A stretch of DNA of 64,000 nt, taken from positions 806,001 to 870,000 of the forward strand of contig NZ_CP114036.1 of assembly GCF_026898115.1 (NCBI RefSeq), in the 5' to 3' direction. The first letter of the stretch is position 1. Every line of letters begins with the position of its first letter. The position numbers and the translations under genes are program-made. This stretch comes from Streptomyces sp. S465. GTDB lineage: Bacteria; Actinomycetota; Actinomycetes; Streptomycetales; Streptomycetaceae. Shown here piece by piece: positions 16,725 through 27,234 of the stretch. The notes beneath the pieces are model-generated. The model was not told the origin of the DNA, ran no database searches, and saw nothing but the letters and a program-made list of their open reading frames with translations.

Positions 16725-18629
16725 ATGGTCACCTCACGATGGCGCGGGGCCGTGGTCGCCGTGCTCGCGATCGCGGCATCCCTCGCCGCACCGCCCGCCG
16801 GACCCGCGTCGGCCCGGACCTCGGCCGAGTCCGCCGGCCCGGCCGGGGTCCGGGTCGTGGACGGACGTACCCAGCCGGTCTTCTCGTACTCGGACGCCGT
16901 GCGTGAGCACCTCATGGTCCAGGCGCCGGTCGACAGTGACGGCGATGGGCGCCGGGACCGGATCGCGGTGGACATCATCCGGCCGAAGGAGACGCGGCAG
17001 GGGCTCAAGGTGCCGGTCATCATGTCGGCCAGTCCCTACAACGACACCGTGGGCCGCGGATTCGAGTCGGAGCGCAAGCTCTACGACGCCCAGGGCGCCC
17101 CGGTCAGGTTCCCCCTCTTCTACGACAACTACTTCGTGCCGCGCGGCTACGCCGTGGTCGATGTCGACATGACCGGCACCGGCAGATCCGACGGCTGTCC
17201 GACGGTCGGCGGCGCCTCCGATGTGGCGGCCGCCAAGGCGGCGATCGACTGGCTGGGCGGCCGCGCCACGGCGTACGCGGCCGACGGCAGCGAGGTGAAA
17301 GCCTCCTGGTCCACCGGCAAGGTGGGCATGATCGGCCACTCCTACGAGGGCACACTGGCCAACGCCGTGGCCGGCACCGGGGTGGAGGGGCTGGAGACCA
17401 TCGTCCCGATCTCCGGGATCAGCTCGTGGTACGAGTTCGCCCGCTCGGGCGGCGCCAAGCACTGGAACGGCTTCGCCTCCTGGCTGACCACTGCGCTGGA
17501 CTCCGACCCGCCCCAGAAGTGCCAGGCGGTGCGCGACCGGCTACAGGCCGGTGAGGACGACGCCACCGGCAACGACAACGCCCACTGGCACGAGCGCGAT
17601 TACATCGCGCGGCCCGCGCCCGAGGTGAACAAGGTGCGCGCGAGCGTCTTCGCGGTGCATGACACCAATGACTACAACGTCAGGATCGACCAGTTCGCGA
17701 ACTGGTGGGCCCCGCTGGCCGAGCGCGATGTGCCACGCAAGCTGTGGCTGGGCCGCTATGGGCACACCGATCCGTTCGACTGGCCCGGCCGGCGCGCGCT
17801 GTGGGTCGACACCGTGCACGGGTGGTTCGACCACTGGCTGTACGGCCTACGGAACGGAATCATGGACGAGCCGCGGGTCGATCTCCAGACCGGCCCGGCC
17901 ACCTGGACGACCCAAGCCGACTGGCCCGCGCGCACCTCCCCGGTCTCCCTGCGCCCCGGCCCCGACGGCTCACTGGCGCTGGGCCCCACAGGCGGCACCG
18001 GCACCTTCACCGACACCAAGCTGAGCGAGGCGGACCTCACCGCCGACCCGTCGGCGAGCCGTCCGGGCCGGCTGGTGTTCCGCACCCCGCCGCTGCGTAC
18101 CGGGGTGCGGCTCTCCGGCACGCCCATCGTGGATCTGCGGGTCACGCTCGACAGACCGACGTCCAACCTCACCGCGCTGCTCGTGGACTACGGTGAGGAC
18201 GAACGCATCGACTGGAACCGCAACGAGCCCGCGAACGGGATTCACGACGGTCTGCGGGGGCTGGACGAGGAGTCCTGCCACGGGGAGAGCACCGCCCAGG
18301 ACGACGCCTGCTACCGCAAGACCGCCAATGTGACGGCGCGCAAAGCCTCCGAGGTGATCGCCCGGGGCTGGCTGGACGCCCAGAACCGCCACTCGGTCAC
18401 CACCCCCGAGCCGCTGACCCCCGGCCGGTCCTACCGGATCACCTGGAAGACAACGCCGGACGACTACGAGATCAAGCCGGGCCATCGGCTGGGGCTGGTC
18501 CTGGGCGGCACCGACGCCGACTTCCTCTACTACGAGGACCCGACCGGGGCGAAGGTGACGGTTGACCTGGGCGGCAGCCGCGTCACCGTACCGGTGACCG
18601 CCGCTGACGGGCTCCGCGCCTCCCGGTAG
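16725..18629 (+). CDS. Secreted X-Pro dipeptidyl-peptidase / CocE-NonD family hydrolase
   Basis: A 634-residue serine hydrolase. Residues 1-31 form a Sec-type signal peptide (SRWR, hydrophobic AVVAVLAIAASLAA, then ASA). The alpha/beta-hydrolase core has the nucleophile in GHSYEG near residue 206, the Asp in VHDTNDYN near 310 and the His in GRYGHTDPF near 346. The C-terminal third is the jelly-roll domain of X-Pro dipeptidyl-peptidases. It should remove X-Pro dipeptides from extracellular peptides or cleave related esters or amides. The gene starts 5 bp after the DUF5988 gene, so it may be read from the same transcript, though a link to the polyketide is not evident. Confidence 0.88.
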   Translation: MVTSRWRGAVVAVLAIAASLAAPPAGPASARTSAESAGPAGVRVVDGRTQPVFSYSDAVREHLMVQAPVDSDGDGRRDRIAVDIIRPKETRQGLKVPVIMSASPYNDTVGRGFESERKLYDAQGAPVRFPLFYDNYFVPRGYAVVDVDMTGTGRSDGCPTVGGASDVAAAKAAIDWLGGRATAYAADGSEVKASWSTGKVGMIGHSYEGTLANAVAGTGVEGLETIVPISGISSWYEFARSGGAKHWNGFASWLTTALDSDPPQKCQAVRDRLQAGEDDATGNDNAHWHERDYIARPAPEVNKVRASVFAVHDTNDYNVRIDQFANWWAPLAERDVPRKLWLGRYGHTDPFDWPGRRALWVDTVHGWFDHWLYGLRNGIMDEPRVDLQTGPATWTTQADWPARTSPVSLRPGPDGSLALGPTGGTGTFTDTKLSEADLTADPSASRPGRLVFRTPPLRTGVRLSGTPIVDLRVTLDRPTSNLTALLVDYGEDERIDWNRNEPANGIHDGLRGLDEESCHGESTAQDDACYRKTANVTARKASEVIARGWLDAQNRHSVTTPEPLTPGRSYRITWKTTPDDYEIKPGHRLGLVLGGTDADFLYYEDPTGAKVTVDLGGSRVTVPVTAADGLRASR

Positions 18630-18649
18630 CCGCCCGCGCGTTGACGGGT

Positions 18650-18671
18650 CCCGGGCCGCCGCCGGTCCGGG
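18650..18671. terminator. Hairpin between convergent genes
   Basis: CCCGGGCC, a 6-bp loop and GGTCCGGG form an 8-bp stem with one G-T pair. It sits between two genes that converge, so it could end transcription from both sides. No T-run follows, as is common in Streptomyces. Confidence 0.4.
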
Positions 18672-18672
18672 C

Positions 18673-19524
18673 TCAGCCCGGGATCCAGGCGTGGATCACA
18701 TGGGCGCCCAGGTCGGGGTGTCCGGTGGCGGTGCGGTGGCCGCTTGCGTACCGGTCCGTGAGGTCGCGGTAGCGGATGTCCTCGCGCGCGGAGAAGCCCA
18801 GCCGGCCCAGTTCGGCGGCGAGTTCCCCCGGGGTGAAATAGCTGAGGAAGGGCTCGCCGGCCTGGGCGGCCCATGCCGCGCGGGCCTCATGCACGGCGCG
18901 TTGCTCCGGTGGCAGCGCGTCCGGCGGCTCACCGTAGTCGAAGACCACTCCGGAGCCGCGCGGCAGGGCGGCGATGAGGCCGAGCGTGCCCAGCACGGCG
19001 GTGTGCGTCAGATACGGCACCACGCCGAGCCAGACGAAGAACGCCGGACGGGCCGGGTCGAAGCCCACCGCCGTCAGCCCGTCGGCCAGGCCCTGCCGCT
19101 CGAAGTCGACCGGTGCGAACGTCAGCGACGCCGGTACGGGGATCTCCACGGCGGCCAGCCGGTCCCGCTTCCACTCCTGGGTCGCGGGATGGTCCACCTC
19201 GAACACCCGTAAGCCCTCCGCCTGGTACGGGTTGCGGCAGCCGAAGGTGTCCAGCCCCGCGCCCAGTGCCACCGCCTGCCGCACACCGCGCGCCACGGCG
19301 GCCGCGACGGCGTCCTCGGCGTACCGCGCACGGGCGGCCACGGACAGCCGCACATCCTCCCGCTCGGGCCGGAAGGCCGCCTCGAGGGCGGGGTCGTCCG
19401 CGTCGGCGGCGAGGATACGGAGCGCCAGCGGATCGTGGAACACCCGGCCGCCCTCCAGCTTCTGGTGGGCCGCGCGGAACGCGGCCGCGCCGCGTGCGGT
19501 GATGCTGGGCCGGCCGATCCGCAT
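18673..19524 (-). CDS. SAM-dependent methyltransferase, LCMT/TIGR00027 type
   Basis: A 283-residue class I methyltransferase of the actinobacterial leucine-carboxyl-methyltransferase-like family. The N-terminus (ITARGAAAFRAAHQ, then DPLALRIL) and the motif QAVALGAGLDTFGCR near residue 85 are characteristic, as are VFEVDHPATQEWKRDRL and VWLGVVPYLT. GGAGG lies 7 bp before the chosen ATG; the open frame extends 69 codons further upstream but that part looks non-coding. Substrates of this family are mostly unknown. It stands alone, diverging from the CapA-like gene. Confidence 0.85.
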   Translation of the reverse strand: MRIGRPSITARGAAAFRAAHQKLEGGRVFHDPLALRILAADADDPALEAAFRPEREDVRLSVAARARYAEDAVAAAVARGVRQAVALGAGLDTFGCRNPYQAEGLRVFEVDHPATQEWKRDRLAAVEIPVPASLTFAPVDFERQGLADGLTAVGFDPARPAFFVWLGVVPYLTHTAVLGTLGLIAALPRGSGVVFDYGEPPDALPPEQRAVHEARAAWAAQAGEPFLSYFTPGELAAELGRLGFSAREDIRYRDLTDRYASGHRTATGHPDLGAHVIHAWIPG

Positions 19525-19751
19525 GGCATGTCCTCCCCCGGGATCGCGCGCCACCACGCGCGCGACACACCCCATGGTGTCAGCTCCGCACCCCACGCAC
19601 ACCGCCAACGGGCGACCGGTTCCACGGGCGCGCTGTTCCAGTCGGGTGCAACCGGTCGGCCGATCCGGTGAAGCCGCGCACCGCTCCGCGCGTCTCCTCT
19701 CCGCCGGGCAATAAATATGACAATCCGACAATCAGAACAAAACGGTCCGGC

Positions 19752-20948
19752 ATGACCCGGACCAGTGCGGAGCGCACCGTGTCCCATCACCCTCACCCTC
19801 GGACGGCACTGCTGGCCGTCGCCCTGCTCGGCGCCGTCACCGCGTGCGGCAGCGGGACACCGGCCACCCCCAAGGCCGAGGAGAAACCCTCGAAGAAGGC
19901 GGGAGTCACCAAGAGCGGGTCCCCACACGACTTCACCCTGGTGGCCACCGGCGATCTGCTGGTGCACGCCTCGGTCATCCGGCAGGCACAGGCGGACGCG
20001 GGCGGCGACGGATATGACTTCCAGCGCATGATCAAGGCGGCCGCGCCCGTTGTCGCCCAGGCCGACCTGGCCATCTGCCATATGGAGACGGTCTACGGGG
20101 CCGCCCAGGGCCCGTTCACCGGCTATCCGACCTTCAAGACGCCCCCGCAGCTCGCCTCGGCCGTGAAGAGCCTCGGCTACGACTCCTGTTCCACGGCCTC
20201 CAACCACACCCTCGACGCCGGTCCGGAGGGGGTGGTCCGCACCCTCAAGGCCATGGACAAGGCCGGGCTCAAGCACGCCGGATCGGCCCGGTCCGCCGCG
20301 GAGAGCGGCCGTCCCACGATGCTCGAGGCCGGCGGCGCCAAGGTCGCCCAGCTCGCCTACGCCTACGGCACCAACGGCATCCCGGTCCCCGAGGGCAAAC
20401 CGTGGCTGGTCAACCTGATCGATCCGGCGCGGATCATCAAGGACGCGCGGGCCGCCCGGCGGGCCGGGGCCGATGTGGTCGTCGTCAGCATGCACTGGGG
20501 CACCGAATGGCAGCAGGCACCGGACAAGCTCCAGCTCTCCCTCGCCAAGAAGCTCACCGCCTCCCAGGACGGTGGCCGGCGCGACATCGACCTGATCATC
20601 GGCACCCACGCCCATGTGCCGCAGGCGTACGAGAAGGTCAACGGCACCTGGGTGGTCTACGGCATGGGGGACCAGATCGCGGGTGTGATGCCCGACAAAC
20701 GCGGTCAGATGGGCTCGGCGGCCCGCTTCACCTTCGCCCCGCCCGCCGCCCCGGGCAAGGCGTGGAGGGTGAAGAAGGCGGAGTACATCCCGCATGCGGT
20801 GGACAACGATCCGATCAGCCTGGTGAACCTTCCCCGGGCCCTGGAGAAGAGCCCCGGCAACCCGGGCTACACCAGCAGCCTGAGCACCATCCAGGAGGCG
20901 GTGCTCAGCAGGGGCGCCAAGAAGGACGGCCTCACCATGGGCCGCTGA
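19752..20948 (+). CDS. CapA-family metallophosphatase-like lipoprotein
   Basis: A 398-residue protein with a lipoprotein signal: a hydrophobic LLAVALLGAVTAC with the lipobox Cys near residue 36. The mature part is the PGA_cap domain, a calcineurin-like fold: VATGDLLVH near 70, NHTLDAG near 155, VVSMHWGTEW near 245 and GTHAHVPQ near 285 supply the metal ligands. CapA proteins act in poly-gamma-glutamate synthesis or cell-envelope processing; no capBC genes are nearby, so the role here is open. The ATG at 19752 was chosen because it precedes the signal sequence closely; a GTG at 19779 is also possible. It converges on the Clp gene. Confidence 0.85.
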   Translation: MTRTSAERTVSHHPHPRTALLAVALLGAVTACGSGTPATPKAEEKPSKKAGVTKSGSPHDFTLVATGDLLVHASVIRQAQADAGGDGYDFQRMIKAAAPVVAQADLAICHMETVYGAAQGPFTGYPTFKTPPQLASAVKSLGYDSCSTASNHTLDAGPEGVVRTLKAMDKAGLKHAGSARSAAESGRPTMLEAGGAKVAQLAYAYGTNGIPVPEGKPWLVNLIDPARIIKDARAARRAGADVVVVSMHWGTEWQQAPDKLQLSLAKKLTASQDGGRRDIDLIIGTHAHVPQAYEKVNGTWVVYGMGDQIAGVMPDKRGQMGSAARFTFAPPAAPGKAWRVKKAEYIPHAVDNDPISLVNLPRALEKSPGNPGYTSSLSTIQEAVLSRGAKKDGLTMGR

Positions 20949-20967
20949 CCCGGCGAGGGCTGCCTGC

Positions 20968-23583
<2,616 letters not shown>

Positions 23584-23586
23584 ATG

Positions 23587-23600
23587 GCCATTTTAATGGC
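23587..23600. promoter_or_regulatory. Short inverted repeat just upstream of the Clp gene
   Basis: GCCATT-TT-AATGGC, a perfect 6-bp inverted repeat, lies 4 bp upstream of the Clp start codon. It does not match the HAIR or CIRCE elements of heat-shock genes. It could be an operator or could shape the start region of the mRNA. Confidence 0.3.
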
Positions 23601-23694
23601 GATCGACCCTGATGTCCGTTCCGGATCGGTTTCACGGACCGTTCCCCGGCGGTTTCCCGGGCGGGCGGAGCGTCGAGGCGGCCGCCCGGCGGCC

Positions 23695-24810
23695 TCAGCG
23701 CCCGGCCAGGTGGCGTTCGAGGACGACCAGAGCGGCGTCATCGCCCTGGTGGCCGCCGATGTGGCTGAGCAGATCGCGGTGCAGACGGTCGACGAGGTGC
23801 TGGGGACCGCCGACGTCCCATCCGGGGAGCCGCTCGGCGAGCGGGTAGAAGGTGCCCTCGGCGTCCCGCGCCTCGACGACGCCGTCCGTGTAGAGCAGCA
23901 GCTGGTCGCCCTCGCCGAAGGGGAAGTCCGCGGCGCGGTAGCCGTCGGACGCCAGGTGGCCGAGGCCCAGCGGCAGGGCGGGCGCCGGGCCCGCCAGCTC
24001 CTTGACCTGGGAGTCGCGCAGCAGGATCGGCGGTGGATGCCCGCAGTTGACGAGGCGGACCACCGGCTGGTCGTCGGGGATCTCCAGCACCGCGGCGGTG
24101 ACGAACGACTCCCCCGCCCCGGGCGCCTTGTCCAGGGGATCGGTCCGCTCGACGGACAGGGTGGTGTCCAGGTAGGCCACCAGATCGGTCAGCGGTACCG
24201 GCCAGTGGGCGAGCGCGCGGAAGGCACCGAGCACCAGGGAGGCGTCCGCGACAGCGGTCAGCCCGCTGCCCCGGACATCGCCGATGATCAGGCGGGTGGT
24301 GTTCGAGGTGCGCGCCACCGCGTACAGATCGCCGCCGATCTCCGCCTCCGGCTCGGCCGCCAGGTAGACCGACCCGATCAGCAGCGGGCCGATCCTGCCG
24401 GGCAGCGGGCGCAGCAGCACCCGCTGCGCCACGTCGGCCACCGCCCGCACCCGGTTCAATTCGCGTCTGTGCCGGTCCAGGACCGCGCGGAACAGCACGA
24501 TCAGCGCGGAGGCCAGAACCAGGGTGATGACCTCGGTCAGCCGGCCGGGCCGGCCGAGGAAGCCCATCGAGGCGTTGGCGCTGAGCTGTGCGACCACGGC
24601 CAGCCCACCCACGCACGCGGTGAGCAGGGGTCCGGCGAACGACGCGGTCATGGCGGGGGCCGCGATCAGCAGCGGGCTGAGCCGCACGCTGGCCGGGGTC
24701 AGCACATCGCCGAGCGTGATCGCCACGATGGCCAGCAGGGGAATCACGACCAAGACGTGGGTCCGCCACCTTGGCCGGCGCAGATCCGAGGGACCTTGCC
24801 GCGTGTGCAC
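23695..24810 (-). CDS. Membrane-anchored SpoIIE-type PP2C serine/threonine phosphatase
   Basis: A 371-residue protein. Residues 15-110 contain about four hydrophobic segments (LVVIPLLAIVAITLG, LLIAAPAMTASFAGPLL, then VITLVLASALIVLF). A linker leads to a PP2C/SpoIIE catalytic domain with the metal-binding EIGGDLYAVA and GDVRGSGL motifs, the NCGHPPP motif and LLLYTDGVVEARD, ending with GDDAALVVL. Such phosphatases dephosphorylate anti-anti-sigma factors in partner-switching systems. No STAS or anti-sigma gene is adjacent. It lies 111 bp upstream of the Clp gene on the same strand and diverges from the sigma factor gene. Confidence 0.9.
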   Translation of the reverse strand: MHTRQGPSDLRRPRWRTHVLVVIPLLAIVAITLGDVLTPASVRLSPLLIAAPAMTASFAGPLLTACVGGLAVVAQLSANASMGFLGRPGRLTEVITLVLASALIVLFRAVLDRHRRELNRVRAVADVAQRVLLRPLPGRIGPLLIGSVYLAAEPEAEIGGDLYAVARTSNTTRLIIGDVRGSGLTAVADASLVLGAFRALAHWPVPLTDLVAYLDTTLSVERTDPLDKAPGAGESFVTAAVLEIPDDQPVVRLVNCGHPPPILLRDSQVKELAGPAPALPLGLGHLASDGYRAADFPFGEGDQLLLYTDGVVEARDAEGTFYPLAERLPGWDVGGPQHLVDRLHRDLLSHIGGHQGDDAALVVLERHLAGR

Positions 24811-24877
24811 ATGTCTTGCTTACGCCTGTCCACGGCCCCCGCGCCAGCCGGACCACCCGGGACGAGAAGATCAGTGC

Positions 24878-25750
24878 ATGGCGGAGCTGACAGACTTCGA
24901 ACAGCAGCGCGACCGGCTGTGGGCCGTCGCCTATCGCATCACCGGCTCGGTGGCCGACGCCGATGACGCGGTGCAGGAGACCTGGCTGCGCTGGCAGGCG
25001 CTGCCAGGGGACGAGGTCGCCGATCCCCGTGCGTATCTGACCACCGTCGTCAGCCGGATCTGCTACGACCTGCTGCGCTCGGCACGGGTGCGGCGCGAGG
25101 CGTACATCGGCCCCTGGCTGCCCGAGCCGGTGGTGACGGCCGACGGTCCGGAGGACCGGGTAGCGCTCGACGAGTCGGTGGGGCTCGCGATGCTCACCGT
25201 GCTGGAGCGGCTGACCCCGGCGGAGCGGACCGCGCTCATCCTGCACGACGTCTTCTCGGTGCCCTTCCCCGAGATCGCCGAGGTGGTGGGCCGGAGTCCG
25301 GAGTCCGTACGGCAGCTGGCCTCGCGTGCCCGTAAGCGGGTCCGGGCACAGGCGCCGCGGCGCTCGGTCGACCGGGGGGAGCACCGCCGGGCCGTGGAGG
25401 CGTTTCTCCAGGCGGTCATGGGCGGCGACCTGGACGGGCTGCTGGAGATCCTGGACCCGGAGGTCGTCTGGCGTTCGGACGGTGGCGGCAAGGTGACGGC
25501 TGCCCGCCTCCCGGTCCTGGGCCACGAGAAGGTGGCCCGCTTCGCCCACCGGCTCACCCGTGCTTTCGACACGGGCACGATGGTGGTGCACCGGCGCGAG
25601 GTCAACGGCGCCCCGGGCGTGGTCATGGTCGACCACGCGGACGGGCAGGCCGCCGTCTTCGCGTTCACGGTGCACCACGGCCGGATCACCGAGATCGACG
25701 CGATCCTCAACCCCGACAAGCTGCGCCACCTCGACCCGCGGACCGTGTGA
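24878..25750 (+). CDS. sigJ: ECF41-group RNA polymerase sigma factor (SigJ-like)
   Basis: A 290-residue sigma factor. The sigma2 region (WAVAYRITGSVADADDAVQETWLRW) and sigma4 region (FSVPFPEIAEVVGRSPESVRQLASRARKRV) are followed by a SnoaL-like C-terminal domain. All three ECF41 hallmarks are visible: WLPEP in the inter-domain linker, DGGGK in the extension and NPDKL near the end. In this group the fused C-terminal domain replaces a separate anti-sigma factor. The flavoprotein gene that follows 70 bp downstream is the kind of redox partner these factors control; its promoter should therefore be ECF41-dependent. Confidence 0.92.
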   Translation: MAELTDFEQQRDRLWAVAYRITGSVADADDAVQETWLRWQALPGDEVADPRAYLTTVVSRICYDLLRSARVRREAYIGPWLPEPVVTADGPEDRVALDESVGLAMLTVLERLTPAERTALILHDVFSVPFPEIAEVVGRSPESVRQLASRARKRVRAQAPRRSVDRGEHRRAVEAFLQAVMGGDLDGLLEILDPEVVWRSDGGGKVTAARLPVLGHEKVARFAHRLTRAFDTGTMVVHRREVNGAPGVVMVDHADGQAAVFAFTVHHGRITEIDAILNPDKLRHLDPRTV

Positions 25751-25820
25751 CCGGTATCACCGTCACACCCCGGGCCGCCCTGCCGTCCTCCTCGTACACA
25801 CCGCCCAAGGAGGAGTCGGC

Positions 25821-26957
25821 ATGGACAAGCAGCAGGTCCTGGTACTCGGCGCGGGCTATGCGGGGCTGATGGCGGCCCTGCGCCTGGCCCCGCACACCCG
25901 CGTCACCCTCGTCGATCCGAGCACCGTTTTCACCGAGCGCATCCGGCTGCACGAGCGCGCCGCGGGCCGCCCCGATGTGACGCGTCCGCTCGAGGTGCTG
26001 ACGCGGCGGGCCGGCCTCGTCCACGTGGCCGCCCGCGCCACCGGGATCGACCCGGCCGCCCGGCGGATCACCACCGACGACGGCCGCCGGCTCCCGTACG
26101 ACCGGCTGGTGTACGCGCTCGGCAGCCGCACCCCCGGCCCCGGTGAGCGCGCCTACACCCCGGAGACGGCGGCCGAGCTGCACAAGCGGCTGCTGGACGG
26201 CTCGGGTGCGCTGACGGTGGTCGGCGGCGGGCTCACCGGCATCGAGTTGGCGGCCGAGATCGCCGAGTCCCAGCGCGCCTGGCAGGTCCGGCTGGTCATC
26301 GGTGGCGAGATCGGCACGGGACTGTCCGCGAAGGGCCGCGCCCATGTCCGTACGACGCTCACCGGGCTCGGTGTCCGTATCGAGGAGGGCCGCCGGGTGG
26401 CGGGTCCGGAGGACGTCGACGCCGACGCGGTGGTCTGGGCCACCTCGATGACCGCGAACACCGCCCTGGCCGAGGCGGCCGGGATCGCGCTCGACCCCAG
26501 CGGCCGGATCCGCGTCGACGACGCCCTGCGCTCGGTGTCCCATCCGGAGATCTACGCGGTGGGCGACGCCGCGGCCATGGCCACAGCGGCCGCCGGCCCG
26601 CTGCGCATGGCCTGCGCCACCGCGCTCCCGGCGGGGGTGCACGCCGCCTCCTCGATCATCGCCGAGACGCGGGGGCGGCAGCCGGAGCCGCTGCGCTTCC
26701 GCTCTTGGATGCAGTGTGTGAGCCTCGGCCGCCGCGACGGGCTGATCCAGCTGGTCCGGGCGGACGACTCCGCGCGCGAGCGGGTGCTGCGCGGTGGCCC
26801 GGCCGCCCGCGTCAAGGAGCAGGTGGTGCGCTCCACCGTCAGCGCGCTGCGGCTGGCGGCGCGCCGCCCCGGGGTCGTGCCGTTCATCCCCGGGATGAGC
26901 GGCAGGGGTCGCACCGTCGCCGGAAGGGGTGGTGGGCGTGCTGGATGGCGAGGGTGA
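25821..26957 (+). CDS. NAD(P)/FAD-dependent oxidoreductase, NDH-2-like
   Basis: A 378-residue pyridine nucleotide-disulfide oxidoreductase-type flavoprotein. It has an N-terminal FAD-binding VLGAGYAGL, a second Rossmann motif TVVGGGLTGIELAAEIA near residue 135 for NAD(P)H and the FAD-contacting IYAVGDAAAM near 245. AAGGAGGAG lies before the ATG. No C-terminal membrane anchor is visible, so it is probably soluble or only peripheral. It is probably part of the ECF41 regulon. The last 50 bp overlap the aldehyde dehydrogenase remnant on the other strand. Confidence 0.88.
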   Translation: MDKQQVLVLGAGYAGLMAALRLAPHTRVTLVDPSTVFTERIRLHERAAGRPDVTRPLEVLTRRAGLVHVAARATGIDPAARRITTDDGRRLPYDRLVYALGSRTPGPGERAYTPETAAELHKRLLDGSGALTVVGGGLTGIELAAEIAESQRAWQVRLVIGGEIGTGLSAKGRAHVRTTLTGLGVRIEEGRRVAGPEDVDADAVVWATSMTANTALAEAAGIALDPSGRIRVDDALRSVSHPEIYAVGDAAAMATAAAGPLRMACATALPAGVHAASSIIAETRGRQPEPLRFRSWMQCVSLGRRDGLIQLVRADDSARERVLRGGPAARVKEQVVRSTVSALRLAARRPGVVPFIPGMSGRGRTVAGRGGGRAGWRG

Positions 26958-27215
26958 TCCAGCGGGTGTCGCTGAACGCCTCGATGCCCCAGCGGGCCGC
27001 CGAACCGCCCGTACCCCGACTGTTTGACGCCACCGAACGGGGCCTGTGGCTCGTCCGCCACCGACTGGTCGTTGACATGCACGATGCCGGTGCGGATACG
27101 ACGGGCCACCTTGAGCCCATGGGTCCCGTTCTCGGTGATGATGCCGCAGGTCAGGCCGTGGTCGGTGGCATTGGCCAGGGCCACGGCGCGATCGTCGTCG
27201 CGGGCCGCGGGTGTC
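26923..27215 (-). pseudogene. C-terminal remnant of an aldehyde dehydrogenase
   Basis: On the minus strand a frame reads NATDHGLTCGIITENG and then VHVNDQSVADEPQAPFGG, the classic C-terminal part of a vanillin/benzaldehyde dehydrogenase-like ALDH. After GYGRFGG a one-base frame change is needed to continue with WGIEAFSDTRWITL to HHPF, the family's usual end. Only about 95 residues remain; the catalytic Cys/Glu part is absent. Just upstream is the stop of the ABC permease gene. This is a decayed gene, perhaps left by a deletion. Confidence 0.8.
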
Positions 27216-27234
27216 CGACGCGTCCCGGACGCTG

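Noticed and set aside
23587..23600. HAIR or CIRCE heat-shock element
   Set aside because: The palindrome GCCATT-TT-AATGGC matches neither consensus.
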